Shown piece after piece: positions 34,301 to 44,029 of a stretch of 64,000 nt of DNA. The notes under the pieces were generated by a model. It was given only the letters and a program-made list of their open reading frames with translations. It made no database searches and was not told the origin of the DNA. Position 1 is the first letter of the stretch. Every line of letters starts with the position of its first letter. The DNA is taken from assembly GCA_037693485.1 (NCBI GenBank), contig CM075349.1, positions 69,233,001 through 69,297,000 on the forward strand, written 5' to 3'. The position numbers were made by a program, and so were the translations under genes. The DNA comes from Kitagawia praeruptora (lineage: Eukaryota; Streptophyta; Magnoliopsida; Apiales; Apiaceae).

Positions 34301-34491
34301 TTTGTCCAGAAGGCAGCAATTTGTGAAGCAGATAATGTTGGTGGTGCAGTTAAAGCCTTCCCTATTTCAGAATCTTTTAAGAAATTTTGAAACAAATGAA
34401 ACGCCTCTGGAGCATTTACATTCTCCAGTGGTGCCGCATAGTTGCTAGGAAGAAAAACTAACCCTGCTGCATCAAACGCTTTAGTTGCCAT
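31336..34491 (-). CDS. SIRE-1 additional (env-like position) ORF, 1051 aa
   Basis: Starts at ATG 34491 (MATKAFDAAGLVFLPSNYAA), downstream of pol and in the same sense. Residues 1-260 look globular and helical (WSFFFDCITRAFGKKTTNWD, YFARFCQLLFTACVPNIQ). Residues about 265-400 are Pro/Thr-rich and then basic (KPKRKKHTAQ, RRKKQK, KKRR), which could act as nuclear localisation signals. Residues about 424-480 contain an 18-residue repeat (EIPAEVEMPAEDIVADKV, three copies, 54-bp DNA unit at 33060-33220). Residues about 700-790 are a predicted coiled coil ending DDVKKGE. I see no signal peptide or membrane segment, so 'envelope' describes position only. SIRE/Maximus elements are known for extra ORFs at this place. 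The word DVKKGE also occurs in the ORF at 55916-58474. Confidence 0.8.
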   Translation of the reverse strand: MATKAFDAAGLVFLPSNYAAPLENVNAPEAFHLFQNFLKDSEIGKALTAPPTLSASQIAAFWTNSVYDDGEESGTPTITFTHDESEYIITPTTVRDVLDFETHTSYSVVGHDRLRTMLEQIGCAGNLNKIGSLRRPSLRKEWSFFFDCITRAFGKKTTNWDALPLDTLQIGHALLYGGNFDFGRLVLMNLGERLSETTTVYFARFCQLLFTACVPNIQIDEADVIQPFQVAKRMFSDLTNKDVTKQQIPDMFMPLALQNYVNQPQDSQSPQQMPEPLDTINSEPTPTTPTTTVPTTSHQPQPETLNSSPINSPPLNTETLTTESLNSEPAPTETAKTKPKRKKHTAQNTKHSKAKQTLPGAVYTRRKKQKANRPSLSPPRESSSEDEEEIVVPPIKKRRLILSDSDEENVIEAPEVVSQQTPTVEVTVNVEIPAEVEMPAEDIVADKVEIPAEVEMPAEDIVADKVEIPAEVEMPAEDTVNGEIPTEDKMPVEEDHRDGFSPVHDVLDSILDPISPVDHVDAPGVADEPAVNVPEVAASHTELVSTASPIADKGDEVDQTTKIISESIPVEAVANSVAEPVQHEVTMEKVTEVVEETVADTAQNSGSLKDVQAKDASAEDESDSSTNSDSFVSAPAQTDNKHTPFDQPCPSHAVELEHLAKSAENWYKQDCIFPKGRAAEFVKQTAKQISNPEILSCLKATVVQVKTLEGNFAETKQEIVSLKTEIQSRELKMERESKIKAVQLSKVQDTLFARLGKVEENQTALFSKVDSIANSLELITSILIPDDVKKGERVAKSKCKVSQTLTQKDDARDGGASDKSKILNSERQTLRSGKSLKSQSVGINTETQGTSKTKSLELISDPKTDEELAVKLFMEENAEGVTLEDAKAEEKSLQEKHLKALKSEKAKKNVKVAKAAKPVLKGIQIKEPVGTNQRMQVFRKPTDAEAKQKLKSIVTTSVDTHVVQKNEDTTSVAVQVVTTPLLSSQLKSTFNKGALHDSRLEATIPMDFTDGRALSGKVGYNKGGIGSHRDKRQYVGPRDPSSLSVAGRGVT

Positions 34492-36462
34492 TAGTAAGAT
34501 ATGATACGAAGATATTTAGAGAAAAGATGTGTATGCACTGTAAGTGTTTATCAAAAGGTGAAGAAGAGTAACTGTGAGTGGGTGAATGTGAATCGATATG
34601 GAGTGAGAGACTAAAGACGATTAGAGTAAAATTAAAACTCAATCGTTTATTTAGTAAAAGCGCGCAACTGTTGTAGAGTAATGTGTGAGTGGGACACTAT
34701 CATGGGACACGTGTCAAACAACCAATGGATCACTTAATAATTACTGCTGTCATTCCTATAATCACGACACTTACACTAATTAACAGTTGTCAACTACCTC
34801 AATTACTCCAAAATAATCAAATCATCTAAATGAAACTGTACCTTAGAGTACTTAACACAACTCAACAGTATTTATCAATTTTCCAGCTTTATCACTAAAA
34901 CCCTAAAAAATTGCACAGTTGTGAATATCAGTGTGTGTGAAGCAGAGTTTACTAAAATCAATTTTTAGAGCATCTAATATTTCATAAAATCCATAACAAG
35001 AATCAATAAACACTGAATGCACAAACTCTCATATTAAACACTGATTGTTTGATGAATGCTAAACTCTGTAGTTACTGTAATACAGAAATCTGAAAACTTC
35101 TATTCCCTTTGATGTCCATGATTATCCAAGTAAGCACACAGTCTTTGAAGACAAAAAGATCAAGAAATAGAAATCATAGCATCATTCAGTGAATAACAGT
35201 CATGAACTGAATAATCTCACAAACTCTCAAACACACAAGTGTTTAGGTGAAGTGTTTACACTCACATTCAATCAGAAATAGCAGAATCTACCATATGCTT
35301 GAATGTCCACCAATTCTACACTACTTTGAATACATGTATGCACAAATCAAAAGGACTTTATTCAGGGTTTAAATAGAGTAAGATCAAACAGATGAAAAGA
35401 GATGTTTTATTCATGAGTGAGTTCACGCTGAACATGTTAATAGACCAAAGTGTTCAGTCACACTGTTAGTACATATTTGTACAAGATCAGTATATATGCC
35501 TTTTTTTTTTTTTATTTATTTAGCATATATACTGAGTAAACTTTTCTTTTCTTGAGAAACACTCATTTGCTTAGGAAGAGAAAAAAATATAACTGCTCTT
35601 AACACTTCAGAGTATAAGAAAAATGAGCAGTTAATAAGGCTCAAAGGGGTTTACTAAGGATTGAAATTATGAACAGTGTTTATACAGTGTTTGAACAAAG
35701 TTCAAAAGAATTTTGAACAGTGTTTGAAGAAATGGTGAATCCTATTGCCTTTATCATTTTCATGCACACACATATCATGTAGTCTCAAAAATGGTTTAAT
35801 ACAAGTTCTAGAGAAACATACTTCCTGATGAATATCACACAACAATAAATACTGATTGATAGAAAATGTATCAATCACTGATTTGGCTCAAACTCTCACA
35901 GGGTGTAGACATGAATCTGAACTCACCAAACTAATCAATGACACATCTCAAGTTTTATGGTTTTCACAAGTACAAACAAGGAATCATCAGGAACCATACC
36001 TTTGGAAATAGAATGTCACTAATCAGAGTTTAGAGTTCATCAATAACCATAATTATTTATGAGAGGCAATGCACACAATATTCATAGACTAAGAGTTTAG
36101 GACTGAATAAACTAAGAGATGCTATAAATATGAAACAGTATCATGCTGTGTTGATTTACTGCACAAAGTCTGATTAGATTACAGTGACTCAGAAAGAATC
36201 ATGATTTATTTACTGAGAATCATGCTTCATACATTTTTCTTCATTGGTGTTTTCATTCAGACAATAATCAATTCTGAATTCACTGAGTGTATCCAACATA
36301 TTAACAGTGGTTAACAGACAGACATGCTGACAGAGTTTAACAAGGTTTAAACATAAGCATGCATAACAGAGTTTAATACTAAGGTTCACATAGCACTTAA
36401 CAATTTACAGAAAACATGAGCAATATATTTTAGAGATTAGTTTTTGAGTCTAACCAACATCT
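34492..36462 (-). other. Non-coding spacer of SIRE-1 between pol and the additional ORF
   Basis: About 2 kb with no coding frame. It contains about ten AAAC(A/T)CTG or complement words (for example about 35010, 35035, 35066, 35670, 35717 and 36018) and a T13 run (about 35501). If the downstream ORF is made from a spliced or separate RNA, its signals should lie here; I could not identify a convincing promoter or acceptor. Confidence 0.6.
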
Positions 36463-39400
36463 CTAGTCAAAACTAGAGACCATTCCTAGTTCATTGACCA
36501 GTCTTGTAAATGTAGCTTCACTCAATGGCTTGGTGAAGATATCTGCAAGTTATTGTTCTGTAGACACAAAGTGAAGCTCAATGTTGCCTTCCTCTACATG
36601 CTCTCTGATGAAGTGATACCTTATGCTGATGTGCTTTGTCATTGAATGTTGTACTGGATTACCTGTCATTGCAATAGCACTTTGATTATCACAGTAAATA
36701 GGTATCTTGGTATACCTTAATCCATAATCCAGCAGTTGATTCTTCATCCATAAAATCTGTGCACAGCAGCTACCAGCAGCAATATACTCTGCTTCAGCTG
36801 TAGATGTAGATATTGACTTCTGTTTCTTGCTGTACCAGGAAACAAGTCTGTCACCCAGAAATTGACAACTTCCACTGGTGCTTTTTCTGTCTATCTTACA
36901 TCCAGCAAAGTCTGCATCAGAGTAACCATGAAGTTTAAACTCTGATTCTCTTGGATACCACAGCCCCAAAGTTATAGTGCCCTTGAGGTACTTAAATATC
37001 CTCTTTACTGCTGTTAAATGTGGTTCTCTTGGATCTGCCTGGAATCTTGCACACAAACAAGTTGCATACATGATATCAGGTCTGCTAGCTGTCAAATAGA
37101 GTAAAGAACCAATCATTCCTCTGTAACTTGTCACATCTACTGATGACCCTGCATCTTTGTCCAATTTTGTTGCAGTTGCCATGGGAGTTGTTGCAGATGA
37201 ACAATCAAGCATACCAAATTTCTTGAGAAGGTTTCTGGTATATTTTGCTTGATTTATAAAAATTCCATCATCTGTTTGCTTCACCTGTAGGCCTAGAAAA
37301 TAGCTTAGCTCTCCCATCATACTCATTTGATATCTAGACTGCATGAGCTTGGCAAATTTCTTACAGAGTTTATCATTAGTAGATCCAAAAATGATGTCAT
37401 CTACATATATCTGAACTAAAAGCAAGTCACTACCAGTTTGGAAGTAAAACAGAGTTTTGTCAATAGTACCTCTGTGAAATCCACTTTCTAGTAGAAATTT
37501 GGCAAGGGTTTCATACCATGCCCTTGGTGCCTGCTTAAGTCCATAGAGTGCCTTGTCTAATCTGTAGACATAGTCTGGATATTTTGGATCTACAAAACCT
37601 AGTGGTTGTTCCACAAACACTTCTTCTTCAAGTTTTCCATTCAAAAATGCACTTTTTACATCCATCTGAAACACTTTGAATTTCATGTGAGAGGCATATG
37701 CAAGAAAGATTCTGATTGCCTCCAATCTTGCCACTGGAGCAAATGTTTCATCATAGTCTATTCCTTCTTGTTGTGAGTAGCCTTTTGCAACCAGTCTTGC
37801 CTTGTTCCTTGTGATAACACCCTCACTGTCAGTTTTATTCCTGAAAACCCATTTAGTACCAACAATGGATCTGTTCTTGGGCCTTGGTACAAGTGTCCAC
37901 ACTTCATTTCTTTCAAATTCATTTAGCTCTTCTTGCATTGCTGTTATCCAGTCAGCATCTTTAAGAGCTTCTTCCACTTTCTTTGGCTCAGTTTGTGACA
38001 AGAATGCATGAAACAGACATTCATTTGTTGTTGCACTTCTTGTCCTTACTTTTGCATCAGGATCACCAATAATCAAATCAGGTGTGTGAGATTTAGTCCA
38101 TTTTCTTGCAGAAGGCAGATTGCTTCTGTCATCATGTGATCCTCCCCCTTGATCCATGCTCTCCTGATTTTCTTGGTGCCTTTCTTCATTTTCTGATGCT
38201 CCCCCTGAATGTGACTTCTCAGAATTATCAACAGAGTTTGAATCAACAGAGTTTGATTCAGAATCATCAACTGAGTCACTTTCAGTGTTTAAATTATCAC
38301 TTTGATGTGATTCTTCATGCTCCCCCTCAACTGGTTCTTTCCTTGTTTCTGATTGAAGAGATTCTTCAGTATTTACCAGTAGAGGTTCAGAGTTTAGATC
38401 AACAGAGTTTGTCAAATCAGTCTGATCAGAGTTTACTTTTTCAGAGAATAAATCTTCATTTTCAAAGTGGAGTTGATCATGTTCATTTACTTCTTCAAGT
38501 CCAGTTATTTTCTTGTCATCAAATGACACATGAATTGATTCCATGATCACTCTAGTTCTCATATTATAAACTCTGAATGCCTTTGTTGACAGTGGATAGC
38601 CAACAAAAATTCCTTCATCTGCCTTTAGGTCAAATTTGGTCAACTGTTCAGGATGAGTCTTCAACACAAAGCACTTGCATCCAAAAATATGAAAATATTT
38701 TAGATTTGGCTTTTTCTTCTTCACCATTTCATATGGTGTTTTACCATGCTTGTTGATCAGTGTTGCATTTTGAGTAAAACAAGCAGTTTGAACTGCTTCT
38801 GCCCAGAAATATGTTGGCAACTTTGCTTCATCTAGCATGGTTCTGGCAGCTTCTATCAAGGTTCTGTTCTTCCTCTCCACTACACCATTTTGTTGTGGAG
38901 TGCCAGGTGCAGAAAACTCTTGTTTTATCCCTTTACTCTTGCAAAATTCTTCCATTGATGAATTCCTGAACTCAGTTCCATTGTCACTTCTGATTATCTT
39001 CACTTGATTTTCTGACCCTTTTTCCAGTTGTAATATATGTTCTGTCAGTGTTAATGCAGTTTCATCCTTCTTTGCAAGAAAATATACCCATGTGTACCTG
39101 GTATATTCATCAACAATGACTAGAGCATATTTCTTCTTTCCAAGAGACATCACATTCACTGGACCAAAAAGATCAACATGTAGTAGATGATAAGGATCAA
39201 CAATTGAAGACTCAGATTTGCTTTTGAAGGAGGCTTTTCTCTGTTTAGCCTTTTGATAAGAATCACACAGTCCTTCTACATTCAACAAGGACTTTGGTAA
39301 ACCTCTCACAAGATCATTCTTTATTAGCTCATTGATGTTGTTCAGGTTCAAATGAGAGAGTTTCTTGTGCCACTTCCAACTCTCCTCACTGGACATCCTT

Positions 39401-39792
39401 GAAGACAGACACACTGCTTTGCCATCAGTGTTTGTTGACAATTTAATTTCATATATGTTATTGTGTCTGTTTCCAACTAGAGCAACTTTCCCTGTAGATT
39501 TGCTGATCACTTGACAATATTCAGGTTGAAAATCTACATGATATCCTCTGTCACAGATTTGACTCACAGATAGCAGATCATGCTTGAGTCCTGGAACCAG
39601 AGCTACATTTGTGATGATGACATTTCCAAGATTAATATTGCCATATCCCAGTGTATGTCCTATGTTGCCATCTCCATAGGAAACTTCTGGGCCAGCCTTC
39701 TCCTCAAACTCTGATAGCAGGGCTTTATTTCCTGTCATGTGTCCTGAACATCCACTGTCTACGACTAGGGTACTAACCCTGTTGCCCTGCAA
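36463..39792 (-). CDS. SIRE-1 pol (protease, integrase, RT, RNase H)
   Basis: The frame is open from a stop at about 39793-39795, with no ATG at its head (the first codon of the open stretch is TTG). Order and approximate residues: protease VVDSGCSGHMTG (9-20); zinc region with HKKLSHLN (about 142), where the second cysteine of the CxxC reads Tyr (CDSYQKAKQ); integrase D, D, E in LLHVDLFGPV (about 205), IIRSDNGTEF (about 267) and NGVVERKNR (about 300); RT with FQMDVKSAFLNGKLEEEVF and an intact YVDD (about 797); RNase H with GYSDADFAGC and TSTAEAEYIAAGSC. A TAA at 36550-36552 ends it about 28 codons early, before the LADIFTKPL motif that carries the last RNase H aspartate; the frame then runs to TAG at 36463. 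The element is thus nearly but not fully intact. Confidence 0.93.
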
Positions 39793-39802
39793 TCACAAAC
39801 AA

Positions 39803-42040
39803 TCACTGATTATTAGTTTTAAGGATCCAGACTTGCTTGGATCCTTTGGCTTTCTTAATTCTGTTAGCTTTTGCAGCGGAATTCACATTATCAGAGTTTA
39901 AGCTAACTTTTTCAAAGTTTACATTTGCAGAGTTTACTTTAACCCATTTCAAATTTGGTTTGGGTTCATAGTAATTATAGTAAATAGCATGATAATCTCT
40001 GCAAGTGTAAATAGAATGCCATGTACTTCCACAGTGTTTACATAAAGTCTGTGGTCTTGTTCTCACATAATCACTCTTCACTGCAGTTTTAGAGGGTAAA
40101 GAATTAATGTTCTTATTCTTACTGCAGAAACTTGCAAGATGATTAGTGCTACCACAATTAAAGCATGTTTTTCTAGGAGCTAATGAAGCAAGCATTGGCT
40201 TAATTCCTGATGTTATGCCTACCTTTCCATTTTTGTTTTTCTTAGGCAATCTCTGTTTGTTAACAGATTTTATCTCCTTAAGCTTATGCTTGAGTTGTTT
40301 ATCTGTCATTAAACCAATGTTAGCCTCTTTAACAAAAGTTTTAGCATATGACTCTTTAACAGCCTTTTTCTGTGCTTCAGTCTTAGGTCCACCTGTTCCC
40401 ATGACATTACCTTCAGATGAACGATGTGGTCTAACTTTTACCTGATTTTCAAATCTAAGTTCATCTCCCTCAGAGTAACCTAGACCTACTGTATCTGACT
40501 GAAACACTTCTAGAGTGTCTTTACCAGAGTGTGTCCAAGTTTTAATGATGTGTTTAGTATTCTCCAATTCAGATTCTAGTTGCTTATACTTACCTAGCAA
40601 CTCCTGTTCAATAAACACTGCATCATCTCTCTCTTTTTGAATTTTATTCATGTTCTCTAGCTGTTCCTCAACAAGTTTATTTCTTTCTTTGAGTTGAGAG
40701 CACTCAGTCTTTATCCTCTCATTTTCTAAAGTCTGATCCCTATAACTGATATGCAATGCTTTAAGATAGATTCTCAATTCAGTTATATTATCAGTGTTAT
40801 AAGCATAGGTAGTTGGGGGTACCTTAAGATCATCATTTTCAGTCTGAGTAGTAGCCATGAGAGCATAGTTGACTTCCTCATCTGAATCTGAAGTGTCTGC
40901 CCAATCTCTGCCTTTGGTGTAGAGTGCCTTCTCAGTTTTACCCTTCTTGCACTCAGGAGCATAGTGACCCATCTCCTTACACTTGTAGCATTGAATCTCA
41001 GACTTATCTTTCTTACCAGATTTGAAGTCCTTTCCCTCAGATTTCTTGAAATTCTTCTTGTCAGACTTTGAGTAGTCCCTGGAGAATCTCTTTCCCTTCT
41101 TGAAGTTCTTGTATCCCATCTTCTTGAAGGTCTTTACCATCAATGCAGCCATTTGCATCATCTCCTCATCATCTTCAGAATCAGATGATTCATCTGTGTT
41201 TGAGTCAACATCAGTGTTTGATGACTCATTCTCTGAATGTATGACTAAAGCTTTCCCTTTTGCCTTTCTCCTTGATGCCTCTTTCTTTGATGGTTTCTCC
41301 TCAACCTTAAGAGCAACAGACTTTGACTTTCTACTTGATCTTTTGTTTCTCTGCTCCAATTCCAATTCATGGGTTTTGAGCAGCCCATAAATTTCATCAA
41401 TCTCTGTTTCACCAAGTTCATAATTATCTCTTATAGTGGTTGTTTTCACATCCCACTTTTCAGGTAGAGAAAGAAGAAACTTGAGATTTGAGTCTTCTAA
41501 ATCATACTCTTTGTTAACCAATGACAAATCATTGAGCAGTTTACAGAATCTTTCAAATGTTTCTGTCATGGTTTCATCAGACTTTGCCTCAAAGTGCTCA
41601 TACTCCTGAGTGAGTATATTTCTTCTGTTTTTCTTGATTGCAGGAGTTCCTTGACACCTAACCTCAAGTGCATCCCATATTTCCTTTGCAGTTGTGCAAT
41701 TAATCACTTTATTAGACATAACATTGTCTAATGCACTGTGAAGTAAATGTCTCACTTTTGCATCCTTTGCAATAGATGAAAGATCCTCAGCAGTTAGATC
41801 TTTCTTTTCTTTTGGAATGACCTTTGATTCCTCACCAGCAACAGCTGCAGATAGTTTTGTAGGTTTGTGAGGACCTTCATAAATCCTATCAAGGTATTCT
41901 GGATCTGTAGCCTCCAGAAACATGGTCATTTTCACCTTCCAGATTGCATACTCTGATGGCCTAAGTATAGGAACCCTAATTGTTTCATACCTACTAACAG
42001 TAGTAGGGGCTTTCTCAGATGGTGGAGGTATCTCTGCCAT
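39803..42040 (-). CDS. SIRE-1 gag, 745 aa
   Basis: ATG 42040, 65 bp inside the 5' LTR and PBS. Residues about 15-240 are the Copia gag fold (ILRPSEYAIWKVKMTMFLEA, EIWDALEVRCQGT, KFLLSLPEKWDVKT). Residues about 245-300 are Lys-rich and then acidic (SSDSEDDEEMMQ). A CCHC knuckle CYKCKEMGHYAPEC lies at about 352-365, a coiled coil at about 430-510, a second CCHC knuckle CFNCGSTNHLASFC at about 625 and a third CKHCGSTWHSIYTC at about 665. The last has two Cys pairs with His but different spacing. The long C-terminal extension with extra knuckles is typical of SIRE gag. It ends at a TGA (39803-39805). Pol lies in a different frame after a second TGA, so the gag-pol junction is unusual. Confidence 0.92.
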   Translation of the reverse strand: MAEIPPPSEKAPTTVSRYETIRVPILRPSEYAIWKVKMTMFLEATDPEYLDRIYEGPHKPTKLSAAVAGEESKVIPKEKKDLTAEDLSSIAKDAKVRHLLHSALDNVMSNKVINCTTAKEIWDALEVRCQGTPAIKKNRRNILTQEYEHFEAKSDETMTETFERFCKLLNDLSLVNKEYDLEDSNLKFLLSLPEKWDVKTTTIRDNYELGETEIDEIYGLLKTHELELEQRNKRSSRKSKSVALKVEEKPSKKEASRRKAKGKALVIHSENESSNTDVDSNTDESSDSEDDEEMMQMAALMVKTFKKMGYKNFKKGKRFSRDYSKSDKKNFKKSEGKDFKSGKKDKSEIQCYKCKEMGHYAPECKKGKTEKALYTKGRDWADTSDSDEEVNYALMATTQTENDDLKVPPTTYAYNTDNITELRIYLKALHISYRDQTLENERIKTECSQLKERNKLVEEQLENMNKIQKERDDAVFIEQELLGKYKQLESELENTKHIIKTWTHSGKDTLEVFQSDTVGLGYSEGDELRFENQVKVRPHRSSEGNVMGTGGPKTEAQKKAVKESYAKTFVKEANIGLMTDKQLKHKLKEIKSVNKQRLPKKNKNGKVGITSGIKPMLASLAPRKTCFNCGSTNHLASFCSKNKNINSLPSKTAVKSDYVRTRPQTLCKHCGSTWHSIYTCRDYHAIYYNYYEPKPNLKWVKVNSANVNFEKVSLNSDNVNSAAKANRIKKAKGSKQVWILKTNNQ

Positions 42041-42089
42041 TGATTACTATTGTGTTTTTGGATCTTTAACTGTAATAAAGTAACAGATT

Positions 42090-42105
42090 AGTCTCTGATA
42101 CCACT
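42090..42105 (-). other. Primer-binding site of SIRE-1
   Basis: The minus strand reads AGTGGTATCAGAGACT directly after the 5' LTR, matching the tRNA-iMet-type PBS of Copia elements. Confidence 0.85.
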
Positions 42106-42620
42106 TGTTAGGTCGAATACACAATAAGCAATCAAATACTGTATGAGTAACTTAACAAGAACACACTGTTTAACAATTAAAAACTGTTTGGAATTAATAA
42201 TTCCTCTCTCAGTGATGTAAATATCACAGAGAGCTGCTTAGGTTACAATCAATGAATTTCTCAATGTTCGATTACCCTTCTAGGGTTAACCTAACTGTAT
42301 TTATAGAACATACAGCTTCGTACAATCAGTAACTGATTCTCCTATAATCAAGCTATACAATTGATATCAATCACGATTGCTCTAGTCTTCCAAGTCAACT
42401 CAATCTCTTTGACAGCTTTCCAATCTTCAAAGATATTGCTTCCATATTTATCTTGCATCAACCTTTAAACACTGTTGACTCTTCAGACAATACCGCTACA
42501 GAGTTTAACAACCTCTGTTGCGCTTCCAGTCAGTGTTTAACTAAACTCTGACTGCTTCCAGCTAAACTCTGTTTTGTCACTACAGCTTCCAAACACTGTT
42601 CTCATCAATCATTTCTAACA
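42106..42620 (-). repeat. 5' LTR of SIRE-1
   Basis: 515 bp. It differs from 30090-30604 at one visible site (GAGCTGCTT versus GAGCTTCTT). The TATA box is the complement of 42298-42306. Confidence 0.95.
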
Positions 42621-43093
42621 TTTTAATTAAATAAAACTTTAATAAAAATTATTTTATATGAAAAATGAAATTGATTATTTATTGAATAATAGAAAAGGTA
42701 ACATATTTTACCTAGAAAAGGAAATTTATAAGTTATTTGTAACAATAAGTAATTAAGTAAGGATAATTAAGTAAAAATAACATGTACCGTTAATTAAAGC
42801 TAAATAAGTAAATATTAATAGATACCGACAAATCGACCAACCAAACTTTTAATATTTCGGCTATATATAATAAGATAGAGTTTTTGTTAATATTTTGAAC
42901 ATTATGTTTTATGTATTTAATTGAGTTTAATATTTTGTAATTTGTATTTTGTAATTATTTTAATTGAGTTTAAAATTGCGTCCTTTTAGGATTACAATGC
43001 GCAATTAAGCAACTCCAAAGCAGTTAAGAAGAACGGGGTGTAATTAGTGATGATTAATCCTAAATTTTTATTTTTATTTTTGAAATAAAAGTA
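42621..43093. other. AT-rich flank, nothing recognised
   Basis: Continues the sequence seen left of SIRE-1 after the TSD. No coding or repeat structure that I can support. Confidence 0.45.
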
Positions 43094-43290
43094 TGTTAGG
43101 AGTTGTCCCACATCGTTTGTGGGAAGGGCAGATAGCTAGTTTATATGCAGCTAGTTAACTCCATTAGTATGAGGTCTTTTGGGATGTGCCCAAAACAAAT
43201 TCGTGCGGGCTCGGCCCAAAGCGAAAAATATCATATTAATGTGGAGTTAAGGCCCGCTTAGCAAGCCCAACAAGTGGTATCAGAGCTATG
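43094..43290 (+). mobile_element. TRIM retrotransposon LTR with PBS
   Basis: A 179-bp LTR from TGTTAGGAGTTGTCCCACAT to AGCCCAACA (43094-43272) is followed by the PBS AGTGGTATCAGAGCTATG. LTRs this small with a tRNA-Met PBS are characteristic of TRIM elements. No second LTR follows: the sequence joins the Copia fragment at about 43290, so this is a truncated copy. Confidence 0.75.
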
Positions 43291-43291
43291 G

Positions 43292-43672
43292 TTATAACGA
43301 TGCAGAACAATCAGCAACACAATCACCTTCATTCAATTTTGTGGCAAACAACAAGCGACACAAATATACCTTATTCGAAGCAGACGACTTCTCATACATA
43401 TTTGATAACGCCTTGATCAATCCATAAGTTGTCGTTTCCTTGACGATATTGTAAGCAACGTTCTTCGCCAAAGTCAATCTGACAACACCCAGAGCTTGCC
43501 TATCCAATAGCTTCCAATCTTTCTCATCCAACTTTTCTGGCTTCTTCTCCTCCAGTGGTTCGTGTAGTTTTTTCTGATACAAATAATCTTCAATTTGCAT
43601 CTTCCAAAATCCAAAATCTCTGCCATCAAATTTGTCGATCTTTACTTTCCCTTCTTCAGCCATCGCTCCCAC
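43292..43672 (-). pseudogene. Copia gag N-terminal fragment (TNT1/Tork-like)
   Basis: 126 codons from ATG 43672 with KVKIDKFDGRDFGFWKMQIE, DWKLLDRQALGVVRLTLA and NMYEKSSASNKVYL, the standard start of TNT1-like gag. It breaks off at about 43290 at the junction with the TRIM fragment. Its 5' LTR lies at 43705-44022 with a PBS TGGTATTAGAGC between them (minus strand). Confidence 0.88.
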
Positions 43673-43704
43673 TTGCTTGAAATCCTGGCTCTAATACCAC
43701 TTTT

Positions 43705-44022
43705 TGAGTATACAACAACGAAAGCAAAATCCAAAGTGAATAAACAAGAACAAGAAAATAAATGACAATCACACAAGACAAAGATTTATGTGGTTCGGAA
43801 ATTCTTACTCCACAAACCGCACTAATTTTGTGTTGATCTCTCACAATTGTGTTGTGTTGTGTTATGTTACAATTACATGAGTATTTATAAGAGAAGAAAC
43901 CGGGCCAAAACAAAATAGAGTCTAATTCTGAAATTTCTAGTTCTAATTAGAACCCAATTCTGGAATTCCCAAGTCAAATCAGAAACCAATTCTGAAATCT
44001 AATAGATTCCACAAACCCAACA
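43705..44022 (-). repeat. 5' LTR of the truncated Tork-like Copia
   Basis: The + strand runs TGAGTATACAAC to ACAAACCCAACA, 318 bp. Read in sense it begins TGTTGGGTTTGTGG. Nothing downstream of gag remains in the window. Confidence 0.75.
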
Positions 44023-44029
44023 AAGTACA

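Larger units (their letters stand above)
30090..42620 (-). mobile_element. SIRE-like Copia retrotransposon 1, young, with an additional ORF
   Basis: LTRs of 515 bp (30090-30604 and 42106-42620) differ at one position by eye. A perfect TSD TTTTA lies at 30085-30089 and 42621-42625. The PBS TGGTATCAGAGAC (minus strand, next to the right LTR) matches initiator-tRNA-Met priming. The polypurine tract TTGGGGGAGAT (minus strand, 30605-30615) adjoins the left LTR. Reading right to left: gag (745 codons), pol, about 2 kb of non-coding sequence, then a further long ORF before the 3' LTR. That layout and the pol sequence point to the SIRE/Maximus lineage, whose members carry an env-like or additional ORF. 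A few nonsense changes are present (see CDS entries). Confidence 0.95.

Noticed and set aside
34492..36462. Possible small gene in the SIRE-1 spacer
   Set aside because: No frame over about 60 codons with plausible composition. The regularity seen is the AAAC(A/T)CTG word.
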